From positions 234,685-246,821 of the forward strand of contig CP070753.1 of assembly GCA_020348765.1 (NCBI GenBank): DNA of 12,137 nucleotides, read 5' to 3'. Positions 5,743 through 12,137 of this stretch are shown here, one piece after another. The translations under genes were made by a program, and so were the position numbers. Each line of letters begins with the position of its first letter. Positions within the stretch are counted from its first letter, which is position 1. The DNA is from Burkholderiales bacterium. Its GTDB lineage: Bacteria > Pseudomonadota > Gammaproteobacteria > Burkholderiales > Burkholderiaceae_E. The notes below the pieces were generated by a model. That model searched no databases, was not told where the DNA came from, and saw nothing but the letters and a program-made list of their open reading frames with translations.

Positions 5743-6292
5743 GCAGCCCGCGTACCGCTCGTAGCCCCCATTCCCAGGCGTATTGCGCGCCAGAGAGCGC
5801 GATCGTGACCCCGACCACGACGAACGCCGTCGGCAGCCAAGGCTCGGCCTCGAACAGCAGCGCCGCGTCTGCGAGCACCGCGGCCAGCACGATGAACTCG
5901 AAACCGGTGTTGACCTTGGATAGCCACGAAGGCGCCATCTCCAGCTCGTGCACCAGGAAGTGATAGGCCACGGCGCCGAACACGATCAGCACGTCGCGCG
6001 CGATCACCATCGCCGCCAGCCAGCCCGGCACCAGCCCGTCGCCGGCCAGCATCAGGGTCACGCTGAGCATGGTCAGCTTGTCGGCCACCGGGTCGGCAAT
6101 GGCACCGAACCGGGTGCGCAGGTTCCACCGCCGCGCGATCACACCGTCGGCGAGGTCGCTGACCGCCTGCACGACGAACAGCGCCAGCCCCAGCCCGTAG
6201 CGCTGGGTCGCCAGCGCATAGACGATCACCGGGATCAGCAGTGCACGCAGCACCGTGATCGCGTTCGGAAGGTTGACGAGCTCGCGGTTCAT
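5726..6292 (-). CDS. CDP-alcohol phosphatidyltransferase family protein (PgsA-like)
   Basis: Integral membrane enzyme, 188 residues, that should transfer a phosphatidyl group from CDP-diacylglycerol to an alcohol in phospholipid synthesis. The full signature D-x2-DG-x2-AR-x8-G-x3-D-x3-D is present: Asp46, Asp49-Gly50, Ala53-Arg54, Gly63, Asp67 and Asp71, giving the two-metal active site. The N-terminal NLPNAITVLRALLIPVIVY is typical of PgsA-type members, and about five hydrophobic segments follow. Glycerol-3-phosphate is the likeliest acceptor by length and N-terminus, but other family members cannot be excluded. Many genomes hold several paralogs, so no gene symbol is given. The C-terminal RAVRGLRGPRS is encoded partly by repeat and hairpin DNA and may have been altered. 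Divergent from the aminotransferase gene, with 74 bases between. Confidence 0.9.
   Translation of the reverse strand: MNRELVNLPNAITVLRALLIPVIVYALATQRYGLGLALFVVQAVSDLADGVIARRWNLRTRFGAIADPVADKLTMLSVTLMLAGDGLVPGWLAAMVIARDVLIVFGAVAYHFLVHELEMAPSWLSKVNTGFEFIVLAAVLADAALLFEAEPWLPTAFVVVGVTIALSGAQYAWEWGLRAVRGLRGPRS
5729..5747. repeat. perfect 8-bp inverted repeat (hairpin) at the gene end
   Basis: GCTGCGCG (5729-5736) pairs with CGCGCAGC (5740-5747) around a 3-base GCC loop. It lies in the last codons of the leftward phosphatidyltransferase gene, immediately before its stop. No T-run follows on either strand. It could slow or end convergent transcription, but it may be only a by-product of the repeat array whose unit supplies one arm. 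Confidence 0.5.
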
Positions 6293-6328
6293 GGCGAGAT
6301 CCTACTGCGCCAGCGCGGCATCCGCGCT

Positions 6329-6334
6329 ACGATC
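6329..6334 (+). promoter_or_regulatory. possible -10 element before the aminotransferase gene
   Basis: TACGAT, preceded by GC, lies 33 bases before the aminotransferase ATG in the 74-base divergent gap. A GGCGGA ribosome-binding site (6355-6360) follows with a 6-base gap to the ATG at 6367. No clear -35 is seen, so the promoter call is tentative, while the ribosome site supports the start. Confidence 0.3.
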
Positions 6335-6366
6335 TCCGGTTCCAACCACCAACGGCGGACCATCCG

Positions 6367-7290
6367 ATGGCGCAGGGCACGGACATTCGCACCTGGTTCC
6401 GGGGCGCGTGGCACGAGGGCAGCATCCCGATCATGCACTCGGCCGACCATGGCGCCTGGATGGGCACGATGGTGTTCGACGGCGCGCGCATGTTCGAGCG
6501 GCGTGCGCCCGACCTCGACGCACACTGCGAACGGGTCAACCGGTCGGCCGAAGCGCTGGGCATGCGGCCCACCGTCACGGTCGAGGCGATGGTCGAGCTG
6601 ATTCTCGACGGGCTGCAGACCTACGGCCCACGGGCTGCGGTCTACATCCGTCCCATGTACTGGTCGCTGGAGCCCGGCCCGGGCTTCATCACGGCGGACC
6701 CCGAGTCGACCGCGTTCGCCATCTGCCTGGAGGAGGTGCCGATGCCGCCGGCGAGCGCCTCGGCGACGCTGACCACGACCCGGTATCACCGGCCGACGCT
6801 GCACGTGGCCACCGTCAACGCGAAGGCCTCGTGCCTGTATCCGAACAACCAGCGCATGATGCTCGAAGCGATCGCCAAGGGCTTCACCAATGCGCTGGTG
6901 GCCGACGCGCACGGCAACGTGGCCGAGACCGCCACGTCGAACATCTTCATGGTGCGCGACGGCGAGGTGTTCACGCCGATCGCCAATGGCACCTTCCTGG
7001 CCGGCATCACCCGCGCCCGCCACATCGGGCTGCTGCGCGCGGCCGGGCGCAAGGTGCACGAGACGACGCTGACCTTCGACGACTTCCGCGCCGCGGACGA
7101 GGTGTTCATGACCGGCAACCTGGCCAAGATCACGCCGGTCACGGCCTTCGACGACGTGCGCTACGAGCTCGGCCCGGTCATCCGACAGGCGCGCGAGCTG
7201 TACTGGGACTGGGCGCACTCGCTCGCCGCGGTGCCGGCCACGGCACCACGCGCTGAACCCGCGCAGACCGCGACGCCCGGTCGCGGCTGA
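6367..7290 (+). CDS. branched-chain amino acid aminotransferase-like protein (class IV, PLP)
   Basis: Pyridoxal-phosphate aminotransferase of fold type IV, 307 residues, of the IlvE/DAAT/ADCL superfamily. The Schiff-base lysine is Lys153 in TVNAKASCLYPNN. GNVAETATSNIFMV (183-196), with Glu187, is the hallmark phosphate/pyridine-ring region, and LAGITRARHI (211-220) and VFMTGNLAKITPV (246-258) complete the site. VFDGARMFERRAPDLDAHCERVNRSA (36-61) matches the N-terminal domain. The R-P-x-Y region at 95-98 and overall length favour an L-branched-chain aminotransferase, which links 2-oxoacids to Leu, Ile and Val, but sequence alone does not settle substrate or chirality. The C-terminal ~20 residues are a low-complexity Ala/Pro/Thr tail. 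A good ribosome site supports the ATG. The methyltransferase gene follows after 129 bases in the same direction. Confidence 0.9.
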   Translation: MAQGTDIRTWFRGAWHEGSIPIMHSADHGAWMGTMVFDGARMFERRAPDLDAHCERVNRSAEALGMRPTVTVEAMVELILDGLQTYGPRAAVYIRPMYWSLEPGPGFITADPESTAFAICLEEVPMPPASASATLTTTRYHRPTLHVATVNAKASCLYPNNQRMMLEAIAKGFTNALVADAHGNVAETATSNIFMVRDGEVFTPIANGTFLAGITRARHIGLLRAAGRKVHETTLTFDDFRAADEVFMTGNLAKITPVTAFDDVRYELGPVIRQARELYWDWAHSLAAVPATAPRAEPAQTATPGRG

Positions 7291-7363
7291 ACCCGTGCGG
7301 GCGGCGCGCGTCGCGCTCGAGCGGTGCGCGCAGCTGCGGCGCCGGCCGCTGCGCGCCCCGTGC

Positions 7364-7369
7364 TAGGCT
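7364..7369 (+). promoter_or_regulatory. possible extended -10 element before the methyltransferase gene
   Basis: TGC followed by TAGGCT in the 129-base gap resembles an extended -10, the same TGC-TAnnnT layout seen before the E1 alpha gene. It would give a leader of about 45 bases to the ATG at 7420. There is no recognisable -35. Confidence 0.28.
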
Positions 7370-7419
7370 TCGGCACGCGCCGCGAGCCGCTCGCGGTATT
7401 GCCTCTTCACCGCAGTCCG

Positions 7420-8265
7420 ATGACAGGTCAGGCCGACAATCCCGAGAACCGGATGACCTGGTCGCGCAACGCGCGCGACTGGGCCCTGATCCGCTCGCCG
7501 CTGCGACCGTGCGCCGAAGATCTGGCCATTCTGCGCGAGCTGTCGGCCCCGGCATGGGACAAGTCCGGGGAGCGCTGTGTCGGACTGATCCTCGGTGTCA
7601 CGCCCGAATTCGCGGCGCTGCCGTGGCCGCCGTCCACGACATTGCTCGCGGTCGACCGCAGCAGACAGATGATCGATGCGGTGTGGCCGGGCAACGACCG
7701 CATTCTCGCTGCCGTCGCGCAGGGCCTGTGGCAGCACCTGCCGGTGGCCAGCGGCTCGGTCGACCTGGCGGTCGGTGACGGCTGCCTGACCGCACTGGCC
7801 TCGGCGCGCGAGTACCGTCGCTTCTTCGAGCAGCTGGCGCTCGCGCTCGCGCCGCAAGGCCGCATCGTGATGCGCTCTTTCGTGCGGCTCGAGCCGCAGG
7901 AGTCGATGGCCGACGTGTTCGAGGCGGTCGAACGCGGTGCAATCGGCAACATGAGCACGCTGAAGTGGCGCCTGGCGATGGCCGCCCAGACGAGCGTCGA
8001 CGACGGCGCCAGTCTCAGGCAGGTTCACCGTGCGTTCTGCGAGCGATGGCCGGACCGCGATGCCCTGGCGAGCCGCGTCGGCTGGGCGCGAGCCGCGATC
8101 GACACGATCGACGCCTACGAGAACACCCCGGGAACCTATGCGTTTCCCACGCTGCAGGAGATCGAGCGGTCGGCCCGGGGCCTGTTCAGCATCGACGCCG
8201 TGCGCCACGGCAGCTACGAACTCGCCGAGCGCTGTCCGACGCTGCTGCTGCGACCGGTTTCCTAG
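7420..8265 (+). CDS. class I SAM-dependent methyltransferase
   Basis: Soluble protein of 281 residues with a Rossmann methyltransferase core. Motif I appears in the variant VGLILGVTPEFA (54-65), motif II as LLAVDRSRQMIDAV (75-88) with the acidic Asp79 expected to hold the SAM ribose, and motif IV-like SGSVDLAVGDGCLTAL (111-126). LALAPQGRIVMRSFVR (141-156) corresponds to the strand after motif IV. The N-terminal WSRNARDWALIRSPLRP and the C-terminal half, including YENTPGTYAFPTLQEIERSA, carry no domain I recognise, so the substrate is unknown. The ATG at 7420 was chosen over an upstream in-frame start at 7324 (Ala/Pro/Arg-rich, no family character); a further ATG at 7453 is possible. No strong ribosome site precedes it. 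It converges with the nitroreductase-like gene. Confidence 0.82.
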   Translation: MTGQADNPENRMTWSRNARDWALIRSPLRPCAEDLAILRELSAPAWDKSGERCVGLILGVTPEFAALPWPPSTTLLAVDRSRQMIDAVWPGNDRILAAVAQGLWQHLPVASGSVDLAVGDGCLTALASAREYRRFFEQLALALAPQGRIVMRSFVRLEPQESMADVFEAVERGAIGNMSTLKWRLAMAAQTSVDDGASLRQVHRAFCERWPDRDALASRVGWARAAIDTIDAYENTPGTYAFPTLQEIERSARGLFSIDAVRHGSYELAERCPTLLLRPVS

Positions 8266-8348
8266 CCTCGCGCCTTCGGCCGCGGGTCGGCGGACCACGA
8301 TCGGCTCGACTGATGCCGGTTACCACGAACCACTGGGCGGCGGCCCGT

Positions 8349-9116
8349 TCATGTACGCACGATGTGCGCGTCCAGCCCGCGGCGCGGCGCCGGCCCGATC
8401 GCGGGCGCAAAGCCGACGCGCGCCCACATCTGCACCGTGTTCACCGGCCGCGGCGCATCCAGCAGGCGGTGGATGTCCGCATAGGGCTTGGCCTGCTCCG
8501 GGTATTCCTGCAACGCCTGCGACAGCGGCTGCATCGACAGGCCGTGCACGGTCGCGGCCAGCTGCACGCGCACGTAGGCACGACCGGCTTCGACCTGCGT
8601 CGCCCGGTCGTTGCCTTCGGTGACCATCCACAGAAAGCCGGGCGTCGACGCCATCGCGTTGCCGAATTCCTCGATCTGGCTGGTGGTCGCGAAGCTGTCC
8701 GGCGCCGGCGCCTGGTCCCGGTCGAGCAGCCCGAAGCGGTCGAGCCAGACCACCATCGGGTCCAGCAGCGAGATGCCGTCACGGTGCCGGGCGATCTCGC
8801 CGGCCCCGACCCGCAGCCACTTGTACGACTCCAGGATCGTGCGCGGCGTGACCAGCTCGATGCGCCAGGCTTCGCTGGCGATCGCCCGGTGCCGTGCCAG
8901 CAGCTGCGGCCGATCGGTGCCGACGAAGCCGAACCGGACCGGATGAGGCCCGACGGCATCGTTCATCGCCCGGCGCCGCGGGTCCGTCGCGCCGCCAGCC
9001 TTGCGCCACGCGGCCACGGCCGAGCTGGGCATCTGCTGGGCGCACCCGGACGCCGACGCGGTGGCGGCAGCGATCACGCCCCCGCCGACGACCCGAAGAA
9101 ACCCGCGACGTTCCAT
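8349..9116 (-). CDS. Tat-exported nitroreductase-like lipoprotein, apparently internally deleted
   Basis: The 255-residue product begins with a twin-arginine leader, ERRGFLRVVGGGVIAAA, ending in a lipobox-like SASGC (Cys25), so an exported lipoprotein is predicted. Residues about 58-255 resemble the C-terminal two thirds of Tat-signal nitroreductase-family proteins: SEAWRIELVTPRTILESYKWLR, FLWMVTEGNDRATQVEAGRAYVRVQL, HGLSMQPLSQALQEYPEQ and TVQMWARVGFAP. After DPRRRAMNDAV (45-55) the family usually has an N/H-rich QPW motif for FMN binding and about 100 more residues; here the text jumps to GPHPVRFGFVG. Total length is short for the family (about 330-370 as I recall). It therefore looks like an in-frame deletion product that may not bind FMN. 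A strong AGAGGAG ribosome site (9123-9129) precedes the ATG. Downstream is the convergent methyltransferase gene. Confidence 0.75.
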   Translation of the reverse strand: MERRGFLRVVGGGVIAAATASASGCAQQMPSSAVAAWRKAGGATDPRRRAMNDAVGPHPVRFGFVGTDRPQLLARHRAIASEAWRIELVTPRTILESYKWLRVGAGEIARHRDGISLLDPMVVWLDRFGLLDRDQAPAPDSFATTSQIEEFGNAMASTPGFLWMVTEGNDRATQVEAGRAYVRVQLAATVHGLSMQPLSQALQEYPEQAKPYADIHRLLDAPRPVNTVQMWARVGFAPAIGPAPRRGLDAHIVRT

Positions 9117-9122
9117 GACCGG

Positions 9123-9130
9123 CTCCTCTT
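9123..9130 (-). promoter_or_regulatory. strong ribosome binding site of the nitroreductase-like gene
   Basis: On the minus strand AAGAGGAG lies 6 bases before the ATG at 9116, the best Shine-Dalgarno match in the window. It fixes the start and suggests the 5' end of this gene is original even though its interior appears deleted. The upstream DNA is a LysR gene remnant, so the native promoter may be missing. Confidence 0.75.
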
Positions 9131-9144
9131 CAAGCTGCGCGACG

Positions 9145-9309
9145 CTCGTTGCCCGCGGGGTGGTCCCGATCCTTCCCGAGCTACGCGTCGCGCCGCTGCC
9201 CTGCTGGCTCGCGGTGCATCGCGAGATCCGTTGCAGCAGGCTCGTGCGCCGCGTTCACGACCTCCTGGCCGAGGCGATCCCGAAGGCGCTGGACCGTGAC
9301 CCCCGGTGA
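9145..9309 (+). pseudogene. C-terminal remnant of a LysR-type transcriptional regulator
   Basis: The plus frame ending in TGA at 9307-9309 encodes about 54 residues that read like the end of a LysR effector-binding domain: ARGVVPILPELRVAPLPCWL, then AVHREIRCSRLVRRVHDLLAEAI. The pattern L-V-P-V-L-P-E/D-x5-P-L-P-V-W-L, 6-8 residues, then R-x-V-x-D-F-L-A-E is characteristic of the family. The helix-turn-helix and the first domain are absent: leftward the frame runs into the antisense of the nitroreductase-like leader. No start or ribosome site is apparent. A LysR gene divergent from an enzyme gene is a usual pairing, so a deletion probably removed its 5' portion along with the shared control region. 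Confidence 0.6.
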
Positions 9310-9378
9310 ACCAGGGCATCGACGGCGGCGACCCGATCGGGAGAGTCCGGGAGTCTCTACTCGGCCGCGGGGCGTCGG
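9310..9378. other. intergenic gap, no feature recognised
   Basis: The 69 bases between the LysR remnant and the end of the amidohydrolase gene hold an imperfect direct repeat (GGGAGAGTC / GGGAGTCTC, about 9340-9358). No hairpin with a T-run and no promoter-like sequence was seen. Confidence 0.5.
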
Positions 9379-10413
9379 TCAGATGCGCAGCAGCCGTCGC
9401 GCATTGCCCTCGAGGATCGCGGCATGGTCGTCGCGGGCAAGGAAGCGGTTGGACGTGATGACATCCACCGGCTGCTCGTACGCGATCGGAAAGCAGTAGT
9501 CGCTTCCCATCAGCACCCGGTCGGAGCCGACATGGCGCACCAGGAAGTCGACCACCTCGTCCGCATAGCCGATGGTGTCATAGTGGAAACGGCGCAGATA
9601 GTCCCGCGGCGCCTGCGTGGTGGTCTTCAGGTCGGCGCGCTTCTCCCAGCCGCGCGTGAGCCGGCCGACGAGCCACGGAAATGCGCCGCCTGCGTGCGGC
9701 AGCACCACCTCGAGCCGCGGAAAGCGGTCGAGCACGCCGCCGAAGATCAGGTGCGCCGCCGCGATCGCGCTCTCGAACGGATTGCCGAGCAGGTTGGTCA
9801 GATAGTGACGCTGGAGCCGGGCCGCGTCGATCACGAAGATCGGGTGCAGGAACAGCGGCAGGCCGAGCGCCTCGAGCCGCGCGTAGATCTCGAAGAACAC
9901 GGGGTCCGACAGCTCGCGATCGAGGATCCGGGTCGCGAGATACACGCCGCGCACGCCGGGCAGCGTCGCGACCCGCTCGACCTCGCGCAGCGCGAGCTCC
10001 GGCGCCTGCATCGGCAGGGTCGCGAGCCCGACGAAGCGCTGCGGATGGGCTTCGTGCGCCGCAGCCAGGCTGTCGTTGAAGGCCACCGACAACGCGAGCC
10101 CGTCCTCGCGGCCGGCCCAGTACAGCATCGGCTGCGACAGCGACAGCGCGTGCACGGCGACGCCCTGCTCGTCCATCGCCTGCAGCCGCGCATCCAGATC
10201 GACGAAGCGCGGGCCCGCGGGACCGGTACTCAGGTGTCCGTAACGGAACACCGGCCCCCTGCCGTCGCCGTCGCTCCACTCGAGACCGTGCGCCGGGCCG
10301 CGCCTCGAGAGCTCGCGCAGCCAGGATTCCGGATACCAGTGCGCATGCACGTCGATCGCCGCGTGCGCATGCGCACCGTGCCGATTGCTGGCGCCGTGAC
10401 CGTCGCCATTCAT
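9379..10413 (-). CDS. amidohydrolase 2 family protein (ACMSD-like metal-dependent hydrolase/decarboxylase)
   Basis: Cytoplasmic TIM-barrel enzyme of 344 residues. The metal ligands are visible in order: the HxH pair His23-Ala-His25 in DVHAHWYP, His190 in PLFLHP, His240 in VVLPHAGG and Asp305 in MGSDYCFP. This set matches the amidohydrolase-2 family that includes aminocarboxymuconate-semialdehyde decarboxylase and related nonoxidative decarboxylases, usually acting on aromatic-derived or unsaturated carboxylates through a zinc or similar ion. The exact substrate cannot be told. The N-terminus is His-rich (GHGASNRHGAHAHAA) before the barrel. The ATG at 10413 shares a base with the dctM stop (TGATG), preceded by GAGGTGG, so it is coupled to the transporter. 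This argues that the TRAP system imports its substrate or a precursor. Confidence 0.88.
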   Translation of the reverse strand: MNGDGHGASNRHGAHAHAAIDVHAHWYPESWLRELSRRGPAHGLEWSDGDGRGPVFRYGHLSTGPAGPRFVDLDARLQAMDEQGVAVHALSLSQPMLYWAGREDGLALSVAFNDSLAAAHEAHPQRFVGLATLPMQAPELALREVERVATLPGVRGVYLATRILDRELSDPVFFEIYARLEALGLPLFLHPIFVIDAARLQRHYLTNLLGNPFESAIAAAHLIFGGVLDRFPRLEVVLPHAGGAFPWLVGRLTRGWEKRADLKTTTQAPRDYLRRFHYDTIGYADEVVDFLVRHVGSDRVLMGSDYCFPIAYEQPVDVITSNRFLARDDHAAILEGNARRLLRI

Positions 10414-11690
10414 CACAGCCACCTCGGAAGGGCCAGGGAGAGTTCCGGAATGTAGGTCACGACCATCAGCGCCGCGAGCGCCGCGACGATGAACGGCATC
10501 ACCCCGCGGTAGATCACCGTCAGCGGAATCCTGAACACGGCCTGGCCGACGAACAGGTTGATGCCGAACAGCGGCGTGAACGTGCCGATGCTGAGATTCA
10601 TCACCAGGATCACGCCGAAGTGCACCGGGTCCACCCCGAGTGCGCTGGCCATCGGCGCGAGCAGCGGCGTGAGCACCAGGATCGACGAGGCGGTGTCGAG
10701 CAGCATTCCCACCGCCAGCAGGAACAGGTTGATCGCGAGCAGCACCGCCCACGGCGGAAGCTCCAGGGTCGTCACCTGCTGCACCAGCCCCTGTGGCACG
10801 CCGTTGATCGTCAGCAGCCAGGAGAACACGCCGGCAGCGGCGACGATCACGAACACCTGCGCGGTCAGGTACATCGAGCGCGAGGCCGACTCGAGCACCT
10901 GGATCCAGCTCATCTCCCGGTGCACCAGTACCACCACGACCAGCGCGTACACACAGGCCACGCCAGCGGCCTCGGTCGGCGAGAACACGCCGGCATAGAT
11001 GCCGCCGAGCACCACGACCGGTGCGCCGATCGACCAGGCGCCCTCGCGCGTCGCGCGCAAGAAGCGTCCGAAGCTGAACCGCTCGCCGCGGCCCTCGCCC
11101 TCGCCTTCCCGACGCAGGTACCACAGGATGGTCAGGGCGAACGCGGCGCCGAGGACGATACCGGGGATGATGCCGGCCGCGAACAGCTTGACGATCGATG
11201 CCTCGGCGGCGATCCCGTACAGAATGAACCCGATCGAAGGCGGAATCAGGTTGCCCATGGCGCCGCTCGACACCAGCAGCCCGGAGGAGAAGCGCTCCGA
11301 GTAATGCGCCTCGCGCAACCGGCCGTAGGTCAGGCCACCGACGGCGGCCACGGTCGAGGCGGTCGAGCCCGAGATCGCGCTGAAGACCGCCGTGGTGCCG
11401 AGCGCGGTCAGAGGCAACGCACCGCGAAGCCCGCCGAGCATCGAAGTCACCCAGCCGACCAGCCGATAGGACACGCCGCCGCGAGCCATCAGTTCGCCGG
11501 CAAAGATGAAGAACGGCACCGCCAGCAGCGCGAACTTGTCGACGCTGCTGAACATCACCTGATGCAGCGCGGTCGCGGGCACGTCGCCGAAGAATGCCAG
11601 CACCGCCGCCGCGGTCGCGAGCAGCACCAGGAAGAACGGGAAGTCGAGTACCAGCAGCACGACCGGCAACAGCAACATGACCCAGATCAC
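10413..11690 (-). CDS. dctM: TRAP transporter large permease subunit (DctM family)
   Basis: Large membrane subunit of a tripartite ATP-independent periplasmic transporter, 425 residues with about twelve to thirteen hydrophobic segments. It forms the sodium-driven transport channel with DctQ and receives substrate from a periplasmic DctP. Family features include VDKFALLAVPFFIFAGELMARGG, TALGTTAVFSAISGSTASTVAAVG, GAMGNLIPPSIGFILYG and MNLSIGTFTPLFGINLFVGQ. The GTG at 11690 was chosen because it overlaps the dctQ TGA as GTGA, follows a GGGGG stretch, and gives the expected N-terminal membrane segment. Typical substrates are C4-dicarboxylates, sialic acid, 2-oxoacids or aromatic acids. The neighbouring amidohydrolase favours a catabolic carboxylate. 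Confidence 0.95.
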   Translation of the reverse strand: MIWVMLLLPVVLLVLDFPFFLVLLATAAAVLAFFGDVPATALHQVMFSSVDKFALLAVPFFIFAGELMARGGVSYRLVGWVTSMLGGLRGALPLTALGTTAVFSAISGSTASTVAAVGGLTYGRLREAHYSERFSSGLLVSSGAMGNLIPPSIGFILYGIAAEASIVKLFAAGIIPGIVLGAAFALTILWYLRREGEGEGRGERFSFGRFLRATREGAWSIGAPVVVLGGIYAGVFSPTEAAGVACVYALVVVVLVHREMSWIQVLESASRSMYLTAQVFVIVAAAGVFSWLLTINGVPQGLVQQVTTLELPPWAVLLAINLFLLAVGMLLDTASSILVLTPLLAPMASALGVDPVHFGVILVMNLSIGTFTPLFGINLFVGQAVFRIPLTVIYRGVMPFIVAALAALMVVTYIPELSLALPRWL

Positions 11691-12137
11691 AGCCGGCCCC
11701 CGAAGTCACCGCTCAGATAGGCCCGGATCCGGACGATGACGACCAGCGCCATCAGCCCGAACCCCGCGAGCAGCGCGGAGTGGGGGATGACCTTGGGAAT
11801 GCGAGCGCCGGCGCTCACCGCGTCGGTGGCCACGAACAGCGCAACGATCTGCCACGACTGCCACGCGACGAACGCGCTCGTGGCGACCAGCGTCGCCGCG
11901 GTCGCCCCGCGCAGCACGCGCTTCGGCAGGCCGCGCAGCTTCGACGAGAACAGGTCCATCGACAGGTGCTCGCCCTTCCAGGCGATCGCCACGCAACCGA
12001 TGAACACGCCCCAGATCGTGATCAGGACCAGCACTTCCTCGGTCCAGAAGATCGCGCTGCCGAGCACGTAGCGGCTGAACACCGCGACGAAATTGAGCGC
12101 GACGCCGGCGAGCATCAGCAGCCCGAGTACGACGTCG
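11687..12137 (-). CDS. dctQ: TRAP transporter small permease subunit (DctQ family), 5' end outside window
   Basis: Small four-helix membrane subunit of the same TRAP transporter. The visible 149 residues contain the family pattern ALNFVAVFSRYVLGSAIFWTEEVLVLITIWGVFIGCVAIAWKGEHLSMDL, with the conserved W-TEE-x and GEH-x-x-x-D elements, and end in a cytoplasmic tail. The frame is open to the right edge (upstream residues DVVLGLL), and family members start some 15-25 residues earlier, so the true start is beyond 12137. An internal ATG at 12115 is less likely because it would cut the first membrane segment. A periplasmic DctP gene is expected further to the right. Confidence 0.92.
   Translation of the reverse strand, partial: DVVLGLLMLAGVALNFVAVFSRYVLGSAIFWTEEVLVLITIWGVFIGCVAIAWKGEHLSMDLFSSKLRGLPKRVLRGATAATLVATSAFVAWQSWQIVALFVATDAVSAGARIPKVIPHSALLAGFGLMALVVIVRIRAYLSGDFGGRL

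Noticed and set aside
8266..8348. Terminator between the convergent methyltransferase and nitroreductase-like genes
   Set aside because: No stem of useful length and no T-run on either strand was found.
10620..11720. Long plus-strand open frame opposite dctM, rich in His, Gln and Arg
   Set aside because: Composition is typical of antisense frames of membrane-protein genes; dctM has unmistakable family motifs.

Overview
The window is a GC-rich chromosomal segment of the kind found in Pseudomonadota (Proteobacteria). Evidence for this is the dense packing with stop/start overlaps, a TRAP transporter, a Tat-type lipoprotein leader, an AfArsR-like arsenic repressor and strong G/C bias at third codon positions. 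Genus cannot be read from the sequence. No rRNA, tRNA, CRISPR array, insertion sequence or integrase was seen.

Layout, left to right. (1) 1-228 holds a 14-bp tandem repeat next to what may be the last codons of a rightward gene. (2) 229-2219, minus strand: a thiamine-diphosphate-dependent 2-oxoacid/acetoin dehydrogenase E1 pair, alpha then beta, with touching reading frames and no E2/E3 gene in view. (3) 2297-4059, minus strand: an arsenic resistance operon, arsR - arsC - acr3. The repressor has the C-terminal CC-x5-C arsenite site. arsC has lost its middle by an in-frame deletion. acr3 looks intact and starts inside the arsC stop codon. (4) 4198-5475, plus strand: a major facilitator transporter divergent from arsR across an AT-rich operator-like region. 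(5) 5451-5747: the C-terminal remnant of a patatin-like outer-membrane protein, a 16-bp tandem repeat and a hairpin. (6) 5726-6292, minus: a CDP-alcohol phosphatidyltransferase. (7) 6367-8265, plus: a branched-chain-type aminotransferase (PLP fold type IV) and a class I SAM methyltransferase. (8) 8349-9116, minus: a Tat-exported nitroreductase-like lipoprotein that appears to lack its N-terminal FMN-binding part. Directly upstream of it, on the plus strand, lie the last ~50 codons of a LysR-type regulator. (9) 9379-12137, minus: a TRAP operon, dctQ (cut by the window edge) - dctM - amidohydrolase of the ACMSD-like family, all translationally coupled.

Functionally, the ars block should sense arsenite through ArsR and export it through Acr3. 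With the present arsC it probably cannot reduce arsenate unless another reductase exists elsewhere. The TRAP block probably imports an organic acid that the coupled amidohydrolase acts on.

The most notable pattern is not a new system but concentrated gene decay. Four genes in about 6 kb look internally deleted or reduced to C-terminal stubs (arsC, patatin, nitroreductase, lysR), and two different short-period minisatellites sit at gene 3' ends. The arsC case is the most interesting: the deletion kept the frame, so ribosomes still reach the stop codon that overlaps the acr3 start. The residual arsC may therefore survive as a translational lead-in for the pump. All family assignments come from reading motifs and recalled family sequences; no database search was possible.
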